Part shown: piece after piece, positions 1 to 10,182 of the stretch
How positions within the stretch are numbered: the stretch's first letter is position 1
Layout: every line of letters begins with the position of its first letter
DNA from: Skeletonema marinoi
Lineage: Eukaryota > Bacillariophyta > Thalassiosirophyceae > Thalassiosirales > Thalassiosiraceae
Assembly (NCBI GenBank): GCA_030544225.1
Contig: CM060488.1
Span: 186,001-250,000 of the forward strand
Direction: 5' to 3'
DNA length: 64,000 nucleotides
Made by a program: the position numbers and the translations under genes
The notes under the pieces: generated by a model
Database searches by the model: none
What the model was told of the DNA's origin: nothing
What the model saw: only the letters and a program-made list of their open reading frames with translations

Positions 1-3000
1 ATGCAATCATTTCTTGCGCATCAATTTCAGAAAAAAGGCCAAGATTAATTTCCATGTATCGACCCTCTTCTTTGTATGCACCATGCAGCTCGGACCAGAA
101 CTTTTCATCAACTGCCAAATGATTCGTTGACGGCGGCCGTGATCCACAAAATGTTAAGACGTTTTCACTTCGCTCGAAGATTGCTTGGACAACTTTCCAC
201 GACATTTCATCCATCCAATGAACATCATCAAGAGCCAACAGCACGAGATCCGCGTGCTTAGTGCAACGAATGAATGCGTCAGCTATAAAATTGAGGATCT
301 TATCAAGGTCCGGTGGTTTGCTTGCAGTCGAAGGTGCAGCCGTGCTCTTCAATCCTAATAACCTTTTCCCCACCACCTCAGCAAATTCAGGTGGGGCATT
401 GAGCTCTTCACATATGAATCGAAATCTCGTGGCGTCGGTGCTCATAATGCTACTCATTGTGGAATTTGACTGTAGCGACAGGTTATCCCATTCCTTATCG
501 ATTTCGAAATCGACGGGTCTTTCGAAATTCATACGTCCTTTCGTGGATCCCTCTCTTGACGAAGCCACAGAGCCTTCGTCATCATGTTTTATTTGGCGGA
601 GAAGATCCTTGAAGATAGATCGGAATAAGCTGAACGGTATTCTAGAGTCGCCCTCATTGCTGATGTATCGCGTAACAATCACGCGTTTCTTCATTTTCTT
701 CACCATGGCTCTGACAGTCTCTGTAGCTTGCACCATCAATGAACTCTTACCTGTCCCTGAAGGTGCCGAAACGAACAGAAACTTTGAGGTAATACTATTC
801 AACGCCATTTCCTTTGCCACGTGCATGCTTTGTTTGATTTCACTTGCTCGTCCCACGAACTTTTTCTTCGCATGTCCCCATCTGCTACCTTGCTGGTCCG
901 ACGATATTTTCATGGGTTGAAATATGGGTACTGGATCAGCATATCCCTTCGCCATTACGGCTGGCAGCGGTCTGAAAAATATTTGACTTGTCAGCAGACG
1001 CACATTCTTATCAACCAATATGACATCAGAGTTGTGCTTTGGTGACATCAACCTCGCTGCGAGGTTGACTGCCGGGCCTAAAACGGCAAATTCGTGCCTA
1101 TTCACACCACCGACGACACCGCAGTACGCCTTTTCAAACGTTGCTCCAGCTGAGACTTTAATGCCAAGCTCATCTTGAAGAGACTGAACAATGGTAAATG
1201 TAAGAGGGATGGCTCGTTGCGCAATCATATTCGGGAATGTACTTCCTCTCAGGCCGAACGTAAAGATGAGAACAACGCCCTTGTCATCAAGAATGAATTG
1301 CCTCAGGTGACCCTGAGCTCTGTCGAGATGTCTTGTTGTTATGGTCATGATATCATTCAATCGATGAAACAGTTTTTGATCTTTCTCCTCGTCTCCAGTC
1401 AAGTTGTAGTCAATCTTGGGCGAGATGAAACATGTGTACACATTCCTTAACTCAGCTGCAGCTACATTTCTATCATAGTCCGTCTCATGCTTCACGTGAG
1501 AGGAGCTCTCGTGTTCCTCGCTAACAACAACCGGGTGCACATACAGCGATATCATTCGTTTCAACCAGTTGAGCTCTGAAGAGTCAAAGTCATCAAAGTG
1601 CCGTAGTAATTTCTCACCCTCACAAGGCAAGCCAATGCCACGACACGGAGTATATTCTTCCTTTGCATAAAAGAATCTCTCACCACGGACTGCCAATCGC
1701 GTCGGGAGTCCATCATTTACATTAGATTTCCAATCCCCTCGTACGGATCCCATTTTCGTTAAGTAAGCGATAGCTTCTGGTGACGCAAATACTTCTCCAT
1801 GACTGGCAGCAGCCTCTGCGGCAGCTACCTGGTCTATCGGGTCTCCCAGCATCACGAACTCCCGTCTAGACGTGTTATCCCCCACGTGCACACCCGCCAT
1901 GTGACCTACGCCTATCCCGCATTTGACATTGAGGGTTGACTCCACCGCAGGACGATTGTTGAAAGGTGCCTCAATAGAAACACGACGCTTAAATGATGGT
2001 CGCCTCTGTTCGTTATGGCCAATGTCTGAAGGACGCCTCTCTCGATTTTGGCCATGTTCTGACAGTCGCCTCCTATCGTCGAGAGACATTCGTCTGCCTT
2101 CTTCAAGTGATGGTCGTCTTGGACGGGGAGATTGAGGCGCATCATCAATATCAGCTTTTTGCAAAGAAGCTCGCAGATCGTCAGACCAAGAATGTGTCGA
2201 TGATCTAAGAGTAGACGATACAAGAGATGCTCTCTGTCTAGATATTCCTGAATCTCCAACAAGATTGAAATCAGAGCACAATGCTACTATATCCGCACCA
2301 CACGTCGCCGCTTGCAACACACATTGCTCCAAAGTTTGAACTGACTCATGGCTTGATACTCTCCATTCACAAAAGATGGCATCACCAGCAAACTTCAGAA
2401 TGTCGCCTCCATAGGATCCTACCTGGTTAATCACTTTTTGAAAGTAAGTGTTGATGCAATTTGAGAAACTGTCAACATCAAGCATGGTTGATAGTTTCGT
2501 AAATCCAGATATGTCAACAAAGAGAAGGGCACTCTCCCGCCTCCCCGATAATGGCAAAGATTTTGTGTATGGCAAAGATTTTGTGTCTTCCCCCCCAAGT
2601 TTCGTAATGGAACGTTGACCAGGAGATCCCATTCTACTGCCAGGAGACGAGAATTGGTCACCATCGTAAACTTTTTCTTCCTCACAAGTTTGAAGAGAAA
2701 ATTCGGACGAAGTCGATTTCCAAGACTTATTGATAGGTTGAACGTCCCCCCTCCGTCTACGTCGATTGCCTCTCTCTTTTCTCTCCTTCCGATCACGGGT
2801 AATGTCATCCAACAAAGAAGCAATAACACAACCGGGAACATGCTGGCTCAATCTAATTATGCTCTCGATTGAGCACGACCTCTCCATCAAGGAAATAGAG
2901 ACATCTTGACCGTGATTTTTCATTAATGTTGCAACCATGTTCGCTTTGTCGTCGTTTTCAAAATCCACCGCTCCACAATTTTTCCCTGGCGTCGAGTTGA

Positions 3001-3241
3001 TGAAGTGTAATGGGGGTTGAGGGGATGCAGAAGATAATTGATTTCCGGATCCCCGCAGCCCTTCGAGGCGCCTATATTTTTCTGATAAACTGCTCATCAC
3101 ACTTGACGTGTCGTCCGAGCTATAACTACTGTCGTCGTCGTCAATATCATGGCAATTTCGCTCCCCTACTCTGATGGACGACGGTGGCTGAGCAGGCGGC
3201 TTCTCTTTTCCGCCTTTTATCATATTGTTAATGGATGTCAT
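1..3241 (-). CDS. Soluble adenylyl cyclase-like protein, left copy (3' end beyond window)
   Basis: The frame is open for 1080 codons from the ATG at 3241 to the window edge, so this is not a visible pseudogene. Order of domains: divergent acidic/serine-rich N-terminus; class III cyclase domain C1 with the metal-binding motifs FVDISGF and ILKFAGDA; a linker with six RRxS motifs (1977-2119); degenerate C2 domain with GVVGGVNRHEFAVLGP; then a STAND/AAA-type ATPase with Walker A SGTGKSS and Walker B LLALDDVHW. This C1-C2-NTPase order is that of mammalian ADCY10, which makes cAMP from ATP in the cytosol and is activated by bicarbonate. It is an inverted paralogue of the complete gene at 15743-20748; C2 and the ATPase are almost identical, the N-terminus and linker are not. 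Substrate (ATP or GTP) cannot be proven by eye. The TPR C-terminus is off-window. Confidence 0.88.
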   Translation of the reverse strand, partial: MTSINNMIKGGKEKPPAQPPSSIRVGERNCHDIDDDDSSYSSDDTSSVMSSLSEKYRRLEGLRGSGNQLSSASPQPPLHFINSTPGKNCGAVDFENDDKANMVATLMKNHGQDVSISLMERSCSIESIIRLSQHVPGCVIASLLDDITRDRKERKERGNRRRRRGDVQPINKSWKSTSSEFSLQTCEEEKVYDGDQFSSPGSRMGSPGQRSITKLGGEDTKSLPYTKSLPLSGRRESALLFVDISGFTKLSTMLDVDSFSNCINTYFQKVINQVGSYGGDILKFAGDAIFCEWRVSSHESVQTLEQCVLQAATCGADIVALCSDFNLVGDSGISRQRASLVSSTLRSSTHSWSDDLRASLQKADIDDAPQSPRPRRPSLEEGRRMSLDDRRRLSEHGQNRERRPSDIGHNEQRRPSFKRRVSIEAPFNNRPAVESTLNVKCGIGVGHMAGVHVGDNTSRREFVMLGDPIDQVAAAEAAASHGEVFASPEAIAYLTKMGSVRGDWKSNVNDGLPTRLAVRGERFFYAKEEYTPCRGIGLPCEGEKLLRHFDDFDSSELNWLKRMISLYVHPVVVSEEHESSSHVKHETDYDRNVAAAELRNVYTCFISPKIDYNLTGDEEKDQKLFHRLNDIMTITTRHLDRAQGHLRQFILDDKGVVLIFTFGLRGSTFPNMIAQRAIPLTFTIVQSLQDELGIKVSAGATFEKAYCGVVGGVNRHEFAVLGPAVNLAARLMSPKHNSDVILVDKNVRLLTSQIFFRPLPAVMAKGYADPVPIFQPMKISSDQQGSRWGHAKKKFVGRASEIKQSMHVAKEMALNSITSKFLFVSAPSGTGKSSLMVQATETVRAMVKKMKKRVIVTRYISNEGDSRIPFSLFRSIFKDLLRQIKHDDEGSVASSREGSTKGRMNFERPVDFEIDKEWDNLSLQSNSTMSSIMSTDATRFRFICEELNAPPEFAEVVGKRLLGLKSTAAPSTASKPPDLDKILNFIADAFIRCTKHADLVLLALDDVHWMDEMSWKVVQAIFERSENVLTFCGSRPPSTNHLAVDEKFWSELHGAYKEEGRYMEINLGLFSEIDAQEMIA
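1977..2119 (-). repeat. Array of six RRxS motifs inside the left cyclase
   Basis: In the reading frame of the left cyclase this stretch encodes RRPS, RRMS, RRLS, RRPS, RRPS and RRVS, spaced about 8-11 residues apart, in a degenerate repeat rich in Arg, Glu and Asp. RRxS is the classic protein kinase A consensus. The complete cyclase copy has a different, shorter linker at this place, with only RRMS and RRSS. The array sits between the two halves of the C1 catalytic domain. Confidence 0.8.
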
Positions 3242-3836
3242 GAGCTTTTTGTCGGCATGTACCCAGATACCGTCCTTACAGATGGGACGTCACTCAAAGA
3301 TTTTTTCTCTTCAGTTATTTTTCAGTTCCGAGGTGAAAAATACACAAGAGGATACTTATTAGCTCTCTCTGGATCCCCTCCGTCCAACTTTGAGCTGCAA
3401 TCAGGAGGTACCTTCGCCAGCAGTGTGCGTGAACGTCGTTTTGTCGCAGTTGCGTCGGCCATCTCTTCAGAGAACCATCGAAGAGAATTTTGCAACAGCT
3501 TGTGTTTCCTCCCCGCCCCACCGACTCGGAAAGAACGGCGGAAACAGGCTACCATCTGCCTCAATCTAGCTATTGTAGCAAGAAACACTCCCACCACCTT
3601 GCATCCCGGAATAGCGATTGCTACGCGAACATCGGCGGCATCAGATCGGATAAGATTACGCATGTCCTTCGTCACAAAGAAAGCGTAGTGACGTCAGCGA
3701 AGAGCCTGCATGAAATCCACCATCCTCTCTCCTTTCACTCACCTTCACCAAGCAGAAGCCTGCAAATTAATATTATTGCATACAACTTGATCATAGCAGA
3801 CCCTTGCTCGGTAGGCTCCTCACAATCGCAGCAACA
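3242..3836. other. Divergent intergenic region between cyclase copy and 2-hydroxyacid dehydrogenase
   Basis: 595 bp between two head-to-head genes. It must hold both 5' regions. I see no repeat, RNA gene or further coding frame that I can support; the ORFs here lack family features. The sequence upstream of the left cyclase start shows no resemblance to that upstream of the right copy, so the duplication seems limited to the coding region. Confidence 0.5.
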
Positions 3837-5229
3837 ATGGTTATCAATCCGCATAAACTTGGAGTTCACAAACTCCTTAAACACATTCCACTCAATGCCC
3901 TCTTTGATGCTCCATCTAAGGCTCGTCTCCGAAAGGCAGTGAACATTGCTGATTTGCGTTTATGTGCCAAGCAGCGTGCTCACAAGGTAAGAAGAATACT
4001 AGCATTTCTTTGTTGTATACATATGTTTCATACAATCATCTTAATGTCTCCAACTCACAAACTATCTTTTCACACTTATGCAGATGGTCTTTGACTATCT
4101 TGACGCTGGTGCCGACGATGAAATTTCCCTTCGTCGTGGTAAAGATGCCTACTCGGAGCTAGAAATGCACTTCCACATCCTATCTGGTCTTAAGCCCCCT
4201 CTCGATTTGTCGACAAAAATTTTCGGACAAGATGTAAAGCTTCCATTCTTTGGATGTCCCACTGCTGGAAACAGAATGTTCCATTGGGAAGGAGAAACTG
4301 CAGCGGCGAAGGCAGCTCAGCACCATGGGACTTTGTATGGATTGTCTTCGTTGGCAACAACTGGAATCACTGAAATTGGTCAGCTAACTGATGGACCTAA
4401 AGTATTCCAACTTTATGTGTGGAAGGACCGTGAGTTAGTCAAGGATGTGTTGGCAAAGGCCAAGGAGGGTGGCTTCCATGCTATGGCTTTGACTGTAGAC
4501 TTCACTTGGTATGGCAACCGTGAGCGTGATATTCGAAATGACTTTTCAATTCCACCAAAGTATTCTGTGAACCAAATGATTGAGGCTATTAGGAAGCCGG
4601 CGTGGACCTATGACTTTTTGTCTCATGAGGCCTACACCTACGCGTGCATCAATACCGAAGTGCCTGCTGATTCATTGGCGGCATTCGTGAACAGTCAAAT
4701 TGCACCAGAGTTTGATTGGAGGGATGCTGAGTGGTTGTTGGGAGAGTGGAATGCGCCATCAGCAGTGAAGGGAGTTTGCAGACCGGATGATGCCATTCGC
4801 GCCGTTGAGACTGGCTTTACAACCATGTGGGTGTCAAATCATGGCGCAAGGCAATTGGAAACAAGTCCAGCTACAATTGATGTATTGCCATCCATTCGTG
4901 AGGCAGTTGGTCCTGACGTTGAAATCATTTTGGATGGAGGAGTACAACGTGGAACAGACATCTGTAAAGCACTTGCTCTTGGTGCCGATTCTGTTGGTGT
5001 GGGTAAGCCTTACCTGTATGGATTGGCTGCTGGTGGGACTGAGGGTGTGATCAAGGCTTACGATATTTTGAAGGTAGAACTTGACAGAGCAATGGGATTG
5101 CTTGGAACTGGAACAGTAGACGAGTTGAAGAAACGTGGGCCTGGATTGATCAAGAAGAGAAATGGAAGTGCGCGTGATTACCCTGACAGATATGCATATG
5201 AACGTGGCTACGGAGGTGGAGTCATCTAA
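3837..5229 (+). CDS. FMN-dependent 2-hydroxyacid dehydrogenase (L-lactate dehydrogenase/glycolate oxidase family)
   Basis: Two exons, 3837-3986 and 4084-5229, joined in phase 0 (donor GTAAG, acceptor ATGCAG), giving 431 aa. The family oxidises L-2-hydroxyacids such as lactate or glycolate with FMN in a TIM barrel. Visible: the N-terminal MVFDYLDAGADDE, the substrate/FMN segments LYVWKDREL and LTVDFTWYGNRERDIRNDF, a Lys in APSAVKG, the active-site SNHGARQLE (His base and Arg), and the phosphate-binding ILDGGVQRG and GVGKPYLYG. The INIADL-like N-terminus and the GNRERD segment resemble bacterial LldD more than plant glycolate oxidase. There is no C-terminal SKL peroxisome signal. An in-frame ATG at 3804 would add 11 residues. 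Which substrate is used is not decided by the sequence. Confidence 0.88.
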
Positions 5230-5306
5230 GCAACATCAAAAGTTGACTATGAAAACTTCAAGTAGCAAAGCATCATTTGTACAGCATACTTTAAAGACGT
5301 AAAATG

Positions 5307-7076
5307 TCATCTCTGTTTCTGCAAAATAACCACAGCTCCATTGACATTCTTCCCTGCTTGTTGCCTCAACACCGCATCCTTCCAAGAAAGAACTTGAAAT
5401 CCGTGCTTTTCAGCCATTTGGTATACATATTCTTTGGAATGTCCGAATCTACCTGTGGGCAGTAATCTCAGACCGCTGTCGGCCTCTGTCGTCTCATAGC
5501 TTTCAACCGTAAATCCGACTAGGCCGTTCTTGTTAAGACACTTCATGCACTCATCAAGGACATTCGACACATCTCCGATATAGATGAACACATCAGATGC
5601 AACAACACAGTCAACCGACGCCTCATCAAAGTTAGATAGGAATTCAGATGCATCTAAATTACTCACGGTTAAGTAAACAGCCCTTCCACCACTTCCGGTT
5701 TTACGTTCGAGAGAAATATCAACCATTCTTTGGGAGAGATCAGTGCCATGGATGGCAACCCAAGGCATGCCGGTGGCTATCAGTTCACCCAATAATCCTG
5801 TTCCACAACCTAAATCGACAATCGTGCCAATGGATGTTGCATTTGGTAGTGCATCTCGAAGGGATTTGTACACAAGCTCGTGACCAACGTACTTTAAAAC
5901 ATCTACTAGTTCCGACTCAAATCTTGAAGAGTAGCCATCAAAAAGGCCAGCCACGTACCCACGATCTAATTCCTTGACGTCAGAAATGATCTTTCCATCA
6001 TCGTCTTGACTACTGATGCTTGCCAGCTGTACTATTGCATGCCCATCTGTTGGATTGATATCTAGAGCCTTTCTAAAGTACTTCATTGCTTCATGCATCG
6101 ATCCTCTCTTTTTCTCCAACACGCCCATATTATTATACAACTCAACAATCTCACTAATGAGATCATCCTTAGTCATATGTGTTTCTTCATCATCGTATTC
6201 TTGAGCCGACGCCAGCACCGGCACAGCATAGTTTTCAGCTGCTGCTAAGCAGCTCATCTGATCATCGAAACATATTCCAGCCTCCCTTGCCGCAGCAGCT
6301 ACAAGTATCGAAGTACTGATGAATTTCTTCAAGTGAACAAAACAATTGTCTTCGCTACTTTGTTGAGATTCATTCCTACAATTGAGGTAGTGCTCCCTTG
6401 ACTTGATCATTGCTTTCTCGTACGATTGGTATGCCGAGTTTGGCTGCTTCATTTTCCGTAAAGTAGCTCCTCTGAATTCATCTACCAGTGGTTCATCTGG
6501 ATATTTATTTCCAACGAAATTGCAAAGTTGCAGTGATAGTTGCAATGGATCTTGGTTTTCAGCTTCAATTTCTCCCAAAATATCAATACTTGCCCCTTGC
6601 TTTACTATTGTCGAGGAAAGAAGCAGTTTTAATGTTTCCTCGAATGCAACCAGAATTGAAACTTTATCTATTCCATCGATTTGCATAGCAAGCATATAAT
6701 ATGAAATTGCCTGTTGCCTTTCATGGAGGACATCTTTTGCGATCGTCGCTGCACGCATCAAGGACTCAAACCGAACCTTTGCTGGAGGTATTCTCTTTTC
6801 TTCAACAGCATTGGGTGGATTCCCAACATCGCGATACAACTGCACCACTTCTTTCACTAAAGATACATCCAATTCCGAGCCTGCTCTGGAGATCTGTGCA
6901 TCAAGAAGCTGAGCTAGTGAGTACTGAACTCTTGGGAAATGAGGATCGTCTTTGAGTTTATCTTTGCAGATCTCAATTGCTTTGAAAACATCATCATAAT
7001 CACCGAAGCATACAGCTATGAAACAGCACACAAGCAGCACGTAGTAGAGGAGGCTTCTTTGGTTATTTGCCATCAT
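5307..7076 (-). CDS. Secretory-leader TPR protein with C-terminal SAM methyltransferase domain
   Basis: A single exon of 589 aa. Residues 1-25 form a signal peptide (hydrophobic LLYYVLLVCCFIAVCFG), so entry into the ER or secretory route is likely. The middle is helical with TPR units, clearest near residues 315-355 (NNMGVLEKKRG and YFRKALDINP). From about residue 415 comes a class I methyltransferase fold: motif I VDLGCGTGLLGE, then GTDLSQRMVDIS, and ASDVFIYIGDV as motif IV. The layout is that of TPR-linked methyltransferases in bacteria and protists; the methyl acceptor is not known. It converges on the 2-hydroxyacid dehydrogenase with 77 bp between stop codons. Confidence 0.8.
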   Translation of the reverse strand: MMANNQRSLLYYVLLVCCFIAVCFGDYDDVFKAIEICKDKLKDDPHFPRVQYSLAQLLDAQISRAGSELDVSLVKEVVQLYRDVGNPPNAVEEKRIPPAKVRFESLMRAATIAKDVLHERQQAISYYMLAMQIDGIDKVSILVAFEETLKLLLSSTIVKQGASIDILGEIEAENQDPLQLSLQLCNFVGNKYPDEPLVDEFRGATLRKMKQPNSAYQSYEKAMIKSREHYLNCRNESQQSSEDNCFVHLKKFISTSILVAAAAREAGICFDDQMSCLAAAENYAVPVLASAQEYDDEETHMTKDDLISEIVELYNNMGVLEKKRGSMHEAMKYFRKALDINPTDGHAIVQLASISSQDDDGKIISDVKELDRGYVAGLFDGYSSRFESELVDVLKYVGHELVYKSLRDALPNATSIGTIVDLGCGTGLLGELIATGMPWVAIHGTDLSQRMVDISLERKTGSGGRAVYLTVSNLDASEFLSNFDEASVDCVVASDVFIYIGDVSNVLDECMKCLNKNGLVGFTVESYETTEADSGLRLLPTGRFGHSKEYVYQMAEKHGFQVLSWKDAVLRQQAGKNVNGAVVILQKQR

Positions 7077-7193
7077 GTTTATCAGCGGCGGCTCGTCATT
7101 CCTATGTGATTAGACAGTTGGTCATTCAATATCGCACACACCGAAGTAAAAATAGATGTCTCTAGTAATAAACGATCTTACTGTAAATACTCA

Positions 7194-7352
7194 CTCTAGA
7201 GTTGACACAGCTGTGCATGACGATACGTGTGGAGTGATTGTGACACAGCGAGTGAGAGTTGTGTCCAAGCGCAGCGAGGACACAACTCTCACAAGCTGTG
7301 TCACAAACACGACACAAGTATCCGTCATACACAGCTTTGACATCTCGAGAGT
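7194..7352. repeat. Imperfect foldback (hairpin) repeat 1
   Basis: The segment is an inverted repeat around the centre near 7272. The inner arms 7254-7266 and 7278-7290 (GAGAGTTGTGTCC and its complement) are perfect with an 11-nt loop. Pairing continues outward through TTGTGACACAG and CTCTAGAG/CTCGAGAG with scattered mismatches and small indels. No coding content. It lies upstream of the methyltransferase start and next to a second hairpin of similar, GTGTC-rich composition. Confidence 0.8.
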
Positions 7353-7363
7353 GTGTAATTCTG

Positions 7364-7634
7364 TGTCACCCTACTTTCCAGTAAGACACTCACATGATGT
7401 GACTAATTGAACCGAGTAATCACATGTGTCACAAGTGCCTCTGACACAAAGACACAAAATCACACTCAACGCTCCAACAAATCACGGACACAAGCTGACA
7501 CTGACTGTGTCCAGAGATCTCACACTTCGTGCTCTGACACAGCATGTGGCTTTGTGTCAGAGGCACGTGTGCCACCTGTGATTACTCGGTGTAATCAGTC
7601 CCTGTCATCTGAGTGTCGTCTGGAAAGGTGACAC
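7364..7634. repeat. Imperfect foldback (hairpin) repeat 2
   Basis: Left arm begins GTGTCACCCTACTTTCCAG and right arm ends CTGGAAAGGTGACAC; the arms also share ACCGAGTAATCACA and GTGCCTCTGACACAAAG in inverted order. Arms are about 85-90 bp with mismatches and indels, and the central part is a less paired, GTGTC-rich spacer. It looks like a small foldback or MITE-type element. Its right end is one base from the terminal repeat of the large transposon at 7636. Confidence 0.8.
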
Positions 7635-7635
7635 T

Positions 7636-8363
7636 GGAGGATTATGGATAGGGGGCATATTTAGGGGGGAGGATTTTTGTAGCCCCCTTTTTTGATTCTC
7701 ATTAAAACCACCCGCGGGCGATTTGGTCTTGGCTCGATCACAACGTTTCACCCGCCTGCTCACTACATTTCGCCCGCCTGCTCACTACGTTTCACCCGCC
7801 TTCTCACTACGTTTCACCCGCCTTCTCACTACGTTTCGCCCGCCCCTCACTACGTTTCTCACGTTGCTCACAACATTTCACACGTTGCTCACAACATTGC
7901 ACCCGCCTTGATTGTTGTTGTTTAGATGGCAATAGATTCGAATAGAGAGCGGTAGAAGCACTCAAGTTACCTCCTACAGTCTAAGGGATACTGTCGGCTG
8001 CCATGTTTCGTCCGGATTTGCGGTCTGACTGAGGACGTTTCTTCTCGTTTCTTGGAGTGGCATATTTTGGCGATTTGGAGTCATCACCTGCCCATCCTAT
8101 TACTTCGTGCCGGCCATCCGTCCGTGCCAGATCATTGATCACTGCCGCCGCCACTTCCGAAAGCTGTAGGATATAGCACGATGTCGTCTTCACTCTATAG
8201 TGAGGACTATGGTGAAGACTACTCTTATTTCCTCGGCAGCTACAGAGAAAATGAGGATGACGGGTCTAGAGTTCTACGCATCATCATCTGTAGAGGAGGA
8301 GGACGAGGACGAAGATGATGTACAGCCATACTCTTATTTTGGTAATAATAGCTTCGAGGATGA
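7636..8363 (+). repeat. Left terminal inverted repeat of the transposon
   Basis: Matches the reverse complement of 10019-10747 almost base for base. The inner edge is sharp: after GCTTCGAGGATGA the left side continues CCATATAG and the right arm continues toward the transposase frame. It includes a copy of the 5' end of the transposase reading frame (ATG near 8200). Confidence 0.9.
7740..7915 (+). repeat. Subterminal tandem repeats, about 21-22 bp
   Basis: Seven or more copies of a unit like CTCACTACGTTTCACCCGCC run in tandem, with CATTTCGCC and CACGTTGCTC variants towards the inner side. A mirror copy lies at 10480-10640 in the other arm. Arrays like this inside transposon ends often serve as transposase-binding sites; that role here is inference. 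Confidence 0.8.
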
Positions 8364-8686
8364 CCATATAGTCCACCAACAGCACCACCAACAGCAACCA
8401 AAAGCAACAACACGTAACAACCCATCAACAACAACATCGTGCCAACCCATCATGGATCTTACTGCATTAAAGGAAGTGTCTTCAGCGAAGCGTTCTTAGT
8501 CGGGGTGGATCCTAGCAGCAGTGAACCAGTCATAGATTTTACGTGATCGACGTTAAGTGTGTTTTTGGATCTTTGTGTTTTTGGATCTTCGTCGTAGTTA
8601 TCATCATTGACGGTACTGCTCACGCCCTCTGTCTTGATGGATCTTCGGCCGTGCCAACTGTCATGACATCCGCTGCATGAAGGGGA

Positions 8687-9250
8687 GTGTGCGTTGGTGC
8701 TATGGCTTTTCATGAATGCATGTGGATGGTGGGGGTGAAATTTTCTGGATTGAGAGTCATCGAAAGGGATACTTTCTGCTACTGTCCCCACTTGCTTCGA
8801 GCTGAATTTGGGGAGGCGCTTGAAACTATATCTGGAGAGAATCCTTTTGGTCACTGCTCCTCATTGACACGCATTGCGATCCCGTTGAAGGCTAACCTTT
8901 TTGATGGCATCTTTGATCATTGTCGTGATCTGGCAAGGGTTGATCTTGTTGGTAGTATCCATGACATCGTGTCATCAGATCACTAGAAAACATGGATAGA
9001 TGACATGACTAACAAAATCAACCAAATCAATCTTGACCTTCCTGCTCTTGATATGAGCGTAAAGACAATGGCAATTCATGAATGGATGCAATCACTTCTT
9101 GAGGAAGTTGATTATTACAAAACTCTTCACCTCAGTCTATTGGAGGCAGTGACTCCCATGCTGCATCTTGCATTCAATTCTTCCGGAAACCCCGTACCAG
9201 ATGATGTCATTTCAAGCGTCATGTCTTTTTTGGCCTTTGCGATTGAATAG
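8687..9250 (+). pseudogene. Captured C-terminal fragment of a BspA-like leucine-rich-repeat (LRR_5) gene
   Basis: The frame encodes LRR_5-type repeats (RDTFCYCPHLLRAEFGEALE, then PFGHCSSLTRIAIP and FDHCRDLARVDLVG) followed by a tail (KINQINLDLP, MQSLLEEVDYYKTLHLSLLE) that resembles the C-terminal domain seen in many diatom LRR_5 proteins as I recall them. A stop codon at 8984-8986 interrupts the frame; the same frame continues on the other side, so it is a broken fragment. It lies between the arms of a DNA transposon and has no start or N-terminal part, which fits gene capture. Confidence 0.65.
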
Positions 9251-9330
9251 GGTGGATATAGATATTGGATGATAATAGGTAATAATCGTTACTATAGAAT
9301 ATACAACACACTACTAGAGAGTTTTCTATT

Positions 9331-10182
9331 TCAGACAGCGGATGATCTTCGAGGTCGACGCGTCATCTTATCTTCTGTTCCACGCTTTCCATGTCGAAAT
9401 CGATTTTTGAGCACGGCAAACCCTTTCATCCGGCTGAAAAATGTTTCCTGCCGGCTCTTGACGCGTCGCAGCCATTTTTTTAACTCCATAGATTGGCCTT
9501 TCTGTGTAGTAATGATTTTATTTGGTTCTCCAGAGTCTAGAAGGAAGAGATGAGTAGAAAAGGAGGAAATTAGTGTAAGGAAATGGTCAAGTAAGTGCCT
9601 TAGTTTGTTTGTAATAACGACAAGACTTACACCCCGAATCGCCGACACCTTTCTTTCCATCGGGGATACGGTAAATGAATGCACCTTTATCCACCTTTTT
9701 CATCTTAATACGGGCGGGATTTCGATTTCAGAATCGAAAAGCCGGGGATATCGCAGCATCATCGACGTCGTGTTATAAGCTTTTAGCCAATTCAAGGTCA
9801 TGAAAACATCCCTGTAATTCAAAGACGGGTATTTATCAAACAGATCGACACGAAATAATCTTGATACTGTGCTTGGTCCCACCCCATAGCATGATTTGAA
9901 GCGATCTGTATTCCGACGATCCCCTCATTTGTTGGTTGATTCTATTTCATATCCAACATAGACAAGGCCGTCGTAGAGGACCTTCTTGGCAGGAAAAGAA
10001 GGAGCCGTCTTGGGCAGTTCATCCTCGAAGCTATTATTACCAAAATAAGAGTATGGCTGTACATCATCTTCGTCCTCGTCCTCCTCCTCTACAGATGATG
10101 ATGCGTAGAACTCTAGACCCGTCATCCTCATTTTCTCTGTAGCTGCCGAGGAAATAAGAGTAGTCTTCACCATAGTCCTCAC
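9331..10182 (-). pseudogene. DDE transposase remnant, N- and C-terminal pieces without catalytic core
   Basis: All pieces lie in one frame, broken by stop codons at 9925-9927 and 9700-9702. The first part is an acidic N-terminus in the right arm. Next is a segment with SCYGVGPSTVSRLF and RDVFMTLNWLKAYNTTSMM, like the N-terminal helical region of algal DDE_Tnp_4/Harbinger-like transposases. Then, after an unrelated stretch, comes GEPNKIITTQKG and SRQETFFSRMKGFAVLKNRF followed by RHG, like the C-terminal ARHETFNGRLK-FRHG region. The 150-200 residues that normally carry the DDE triad are missing, so the protein would be inactive. Family identity rests on remembered motifs. Confidence 0.6.

Noticed and set aside
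7740-7915. Regular short repeats that could be mistaken for a CRISPR array
   Set aside because: Units are contiguous without unique spacers, and they lie inside a transposon arm.
9537-9630. Possible intron in the transposase remnant (GTAAGTC to CTAG)
   Set aside because: Removing it breaks the frame to the C-terminal GEPNKIIT segment, so splicing there would not give the family sequence.
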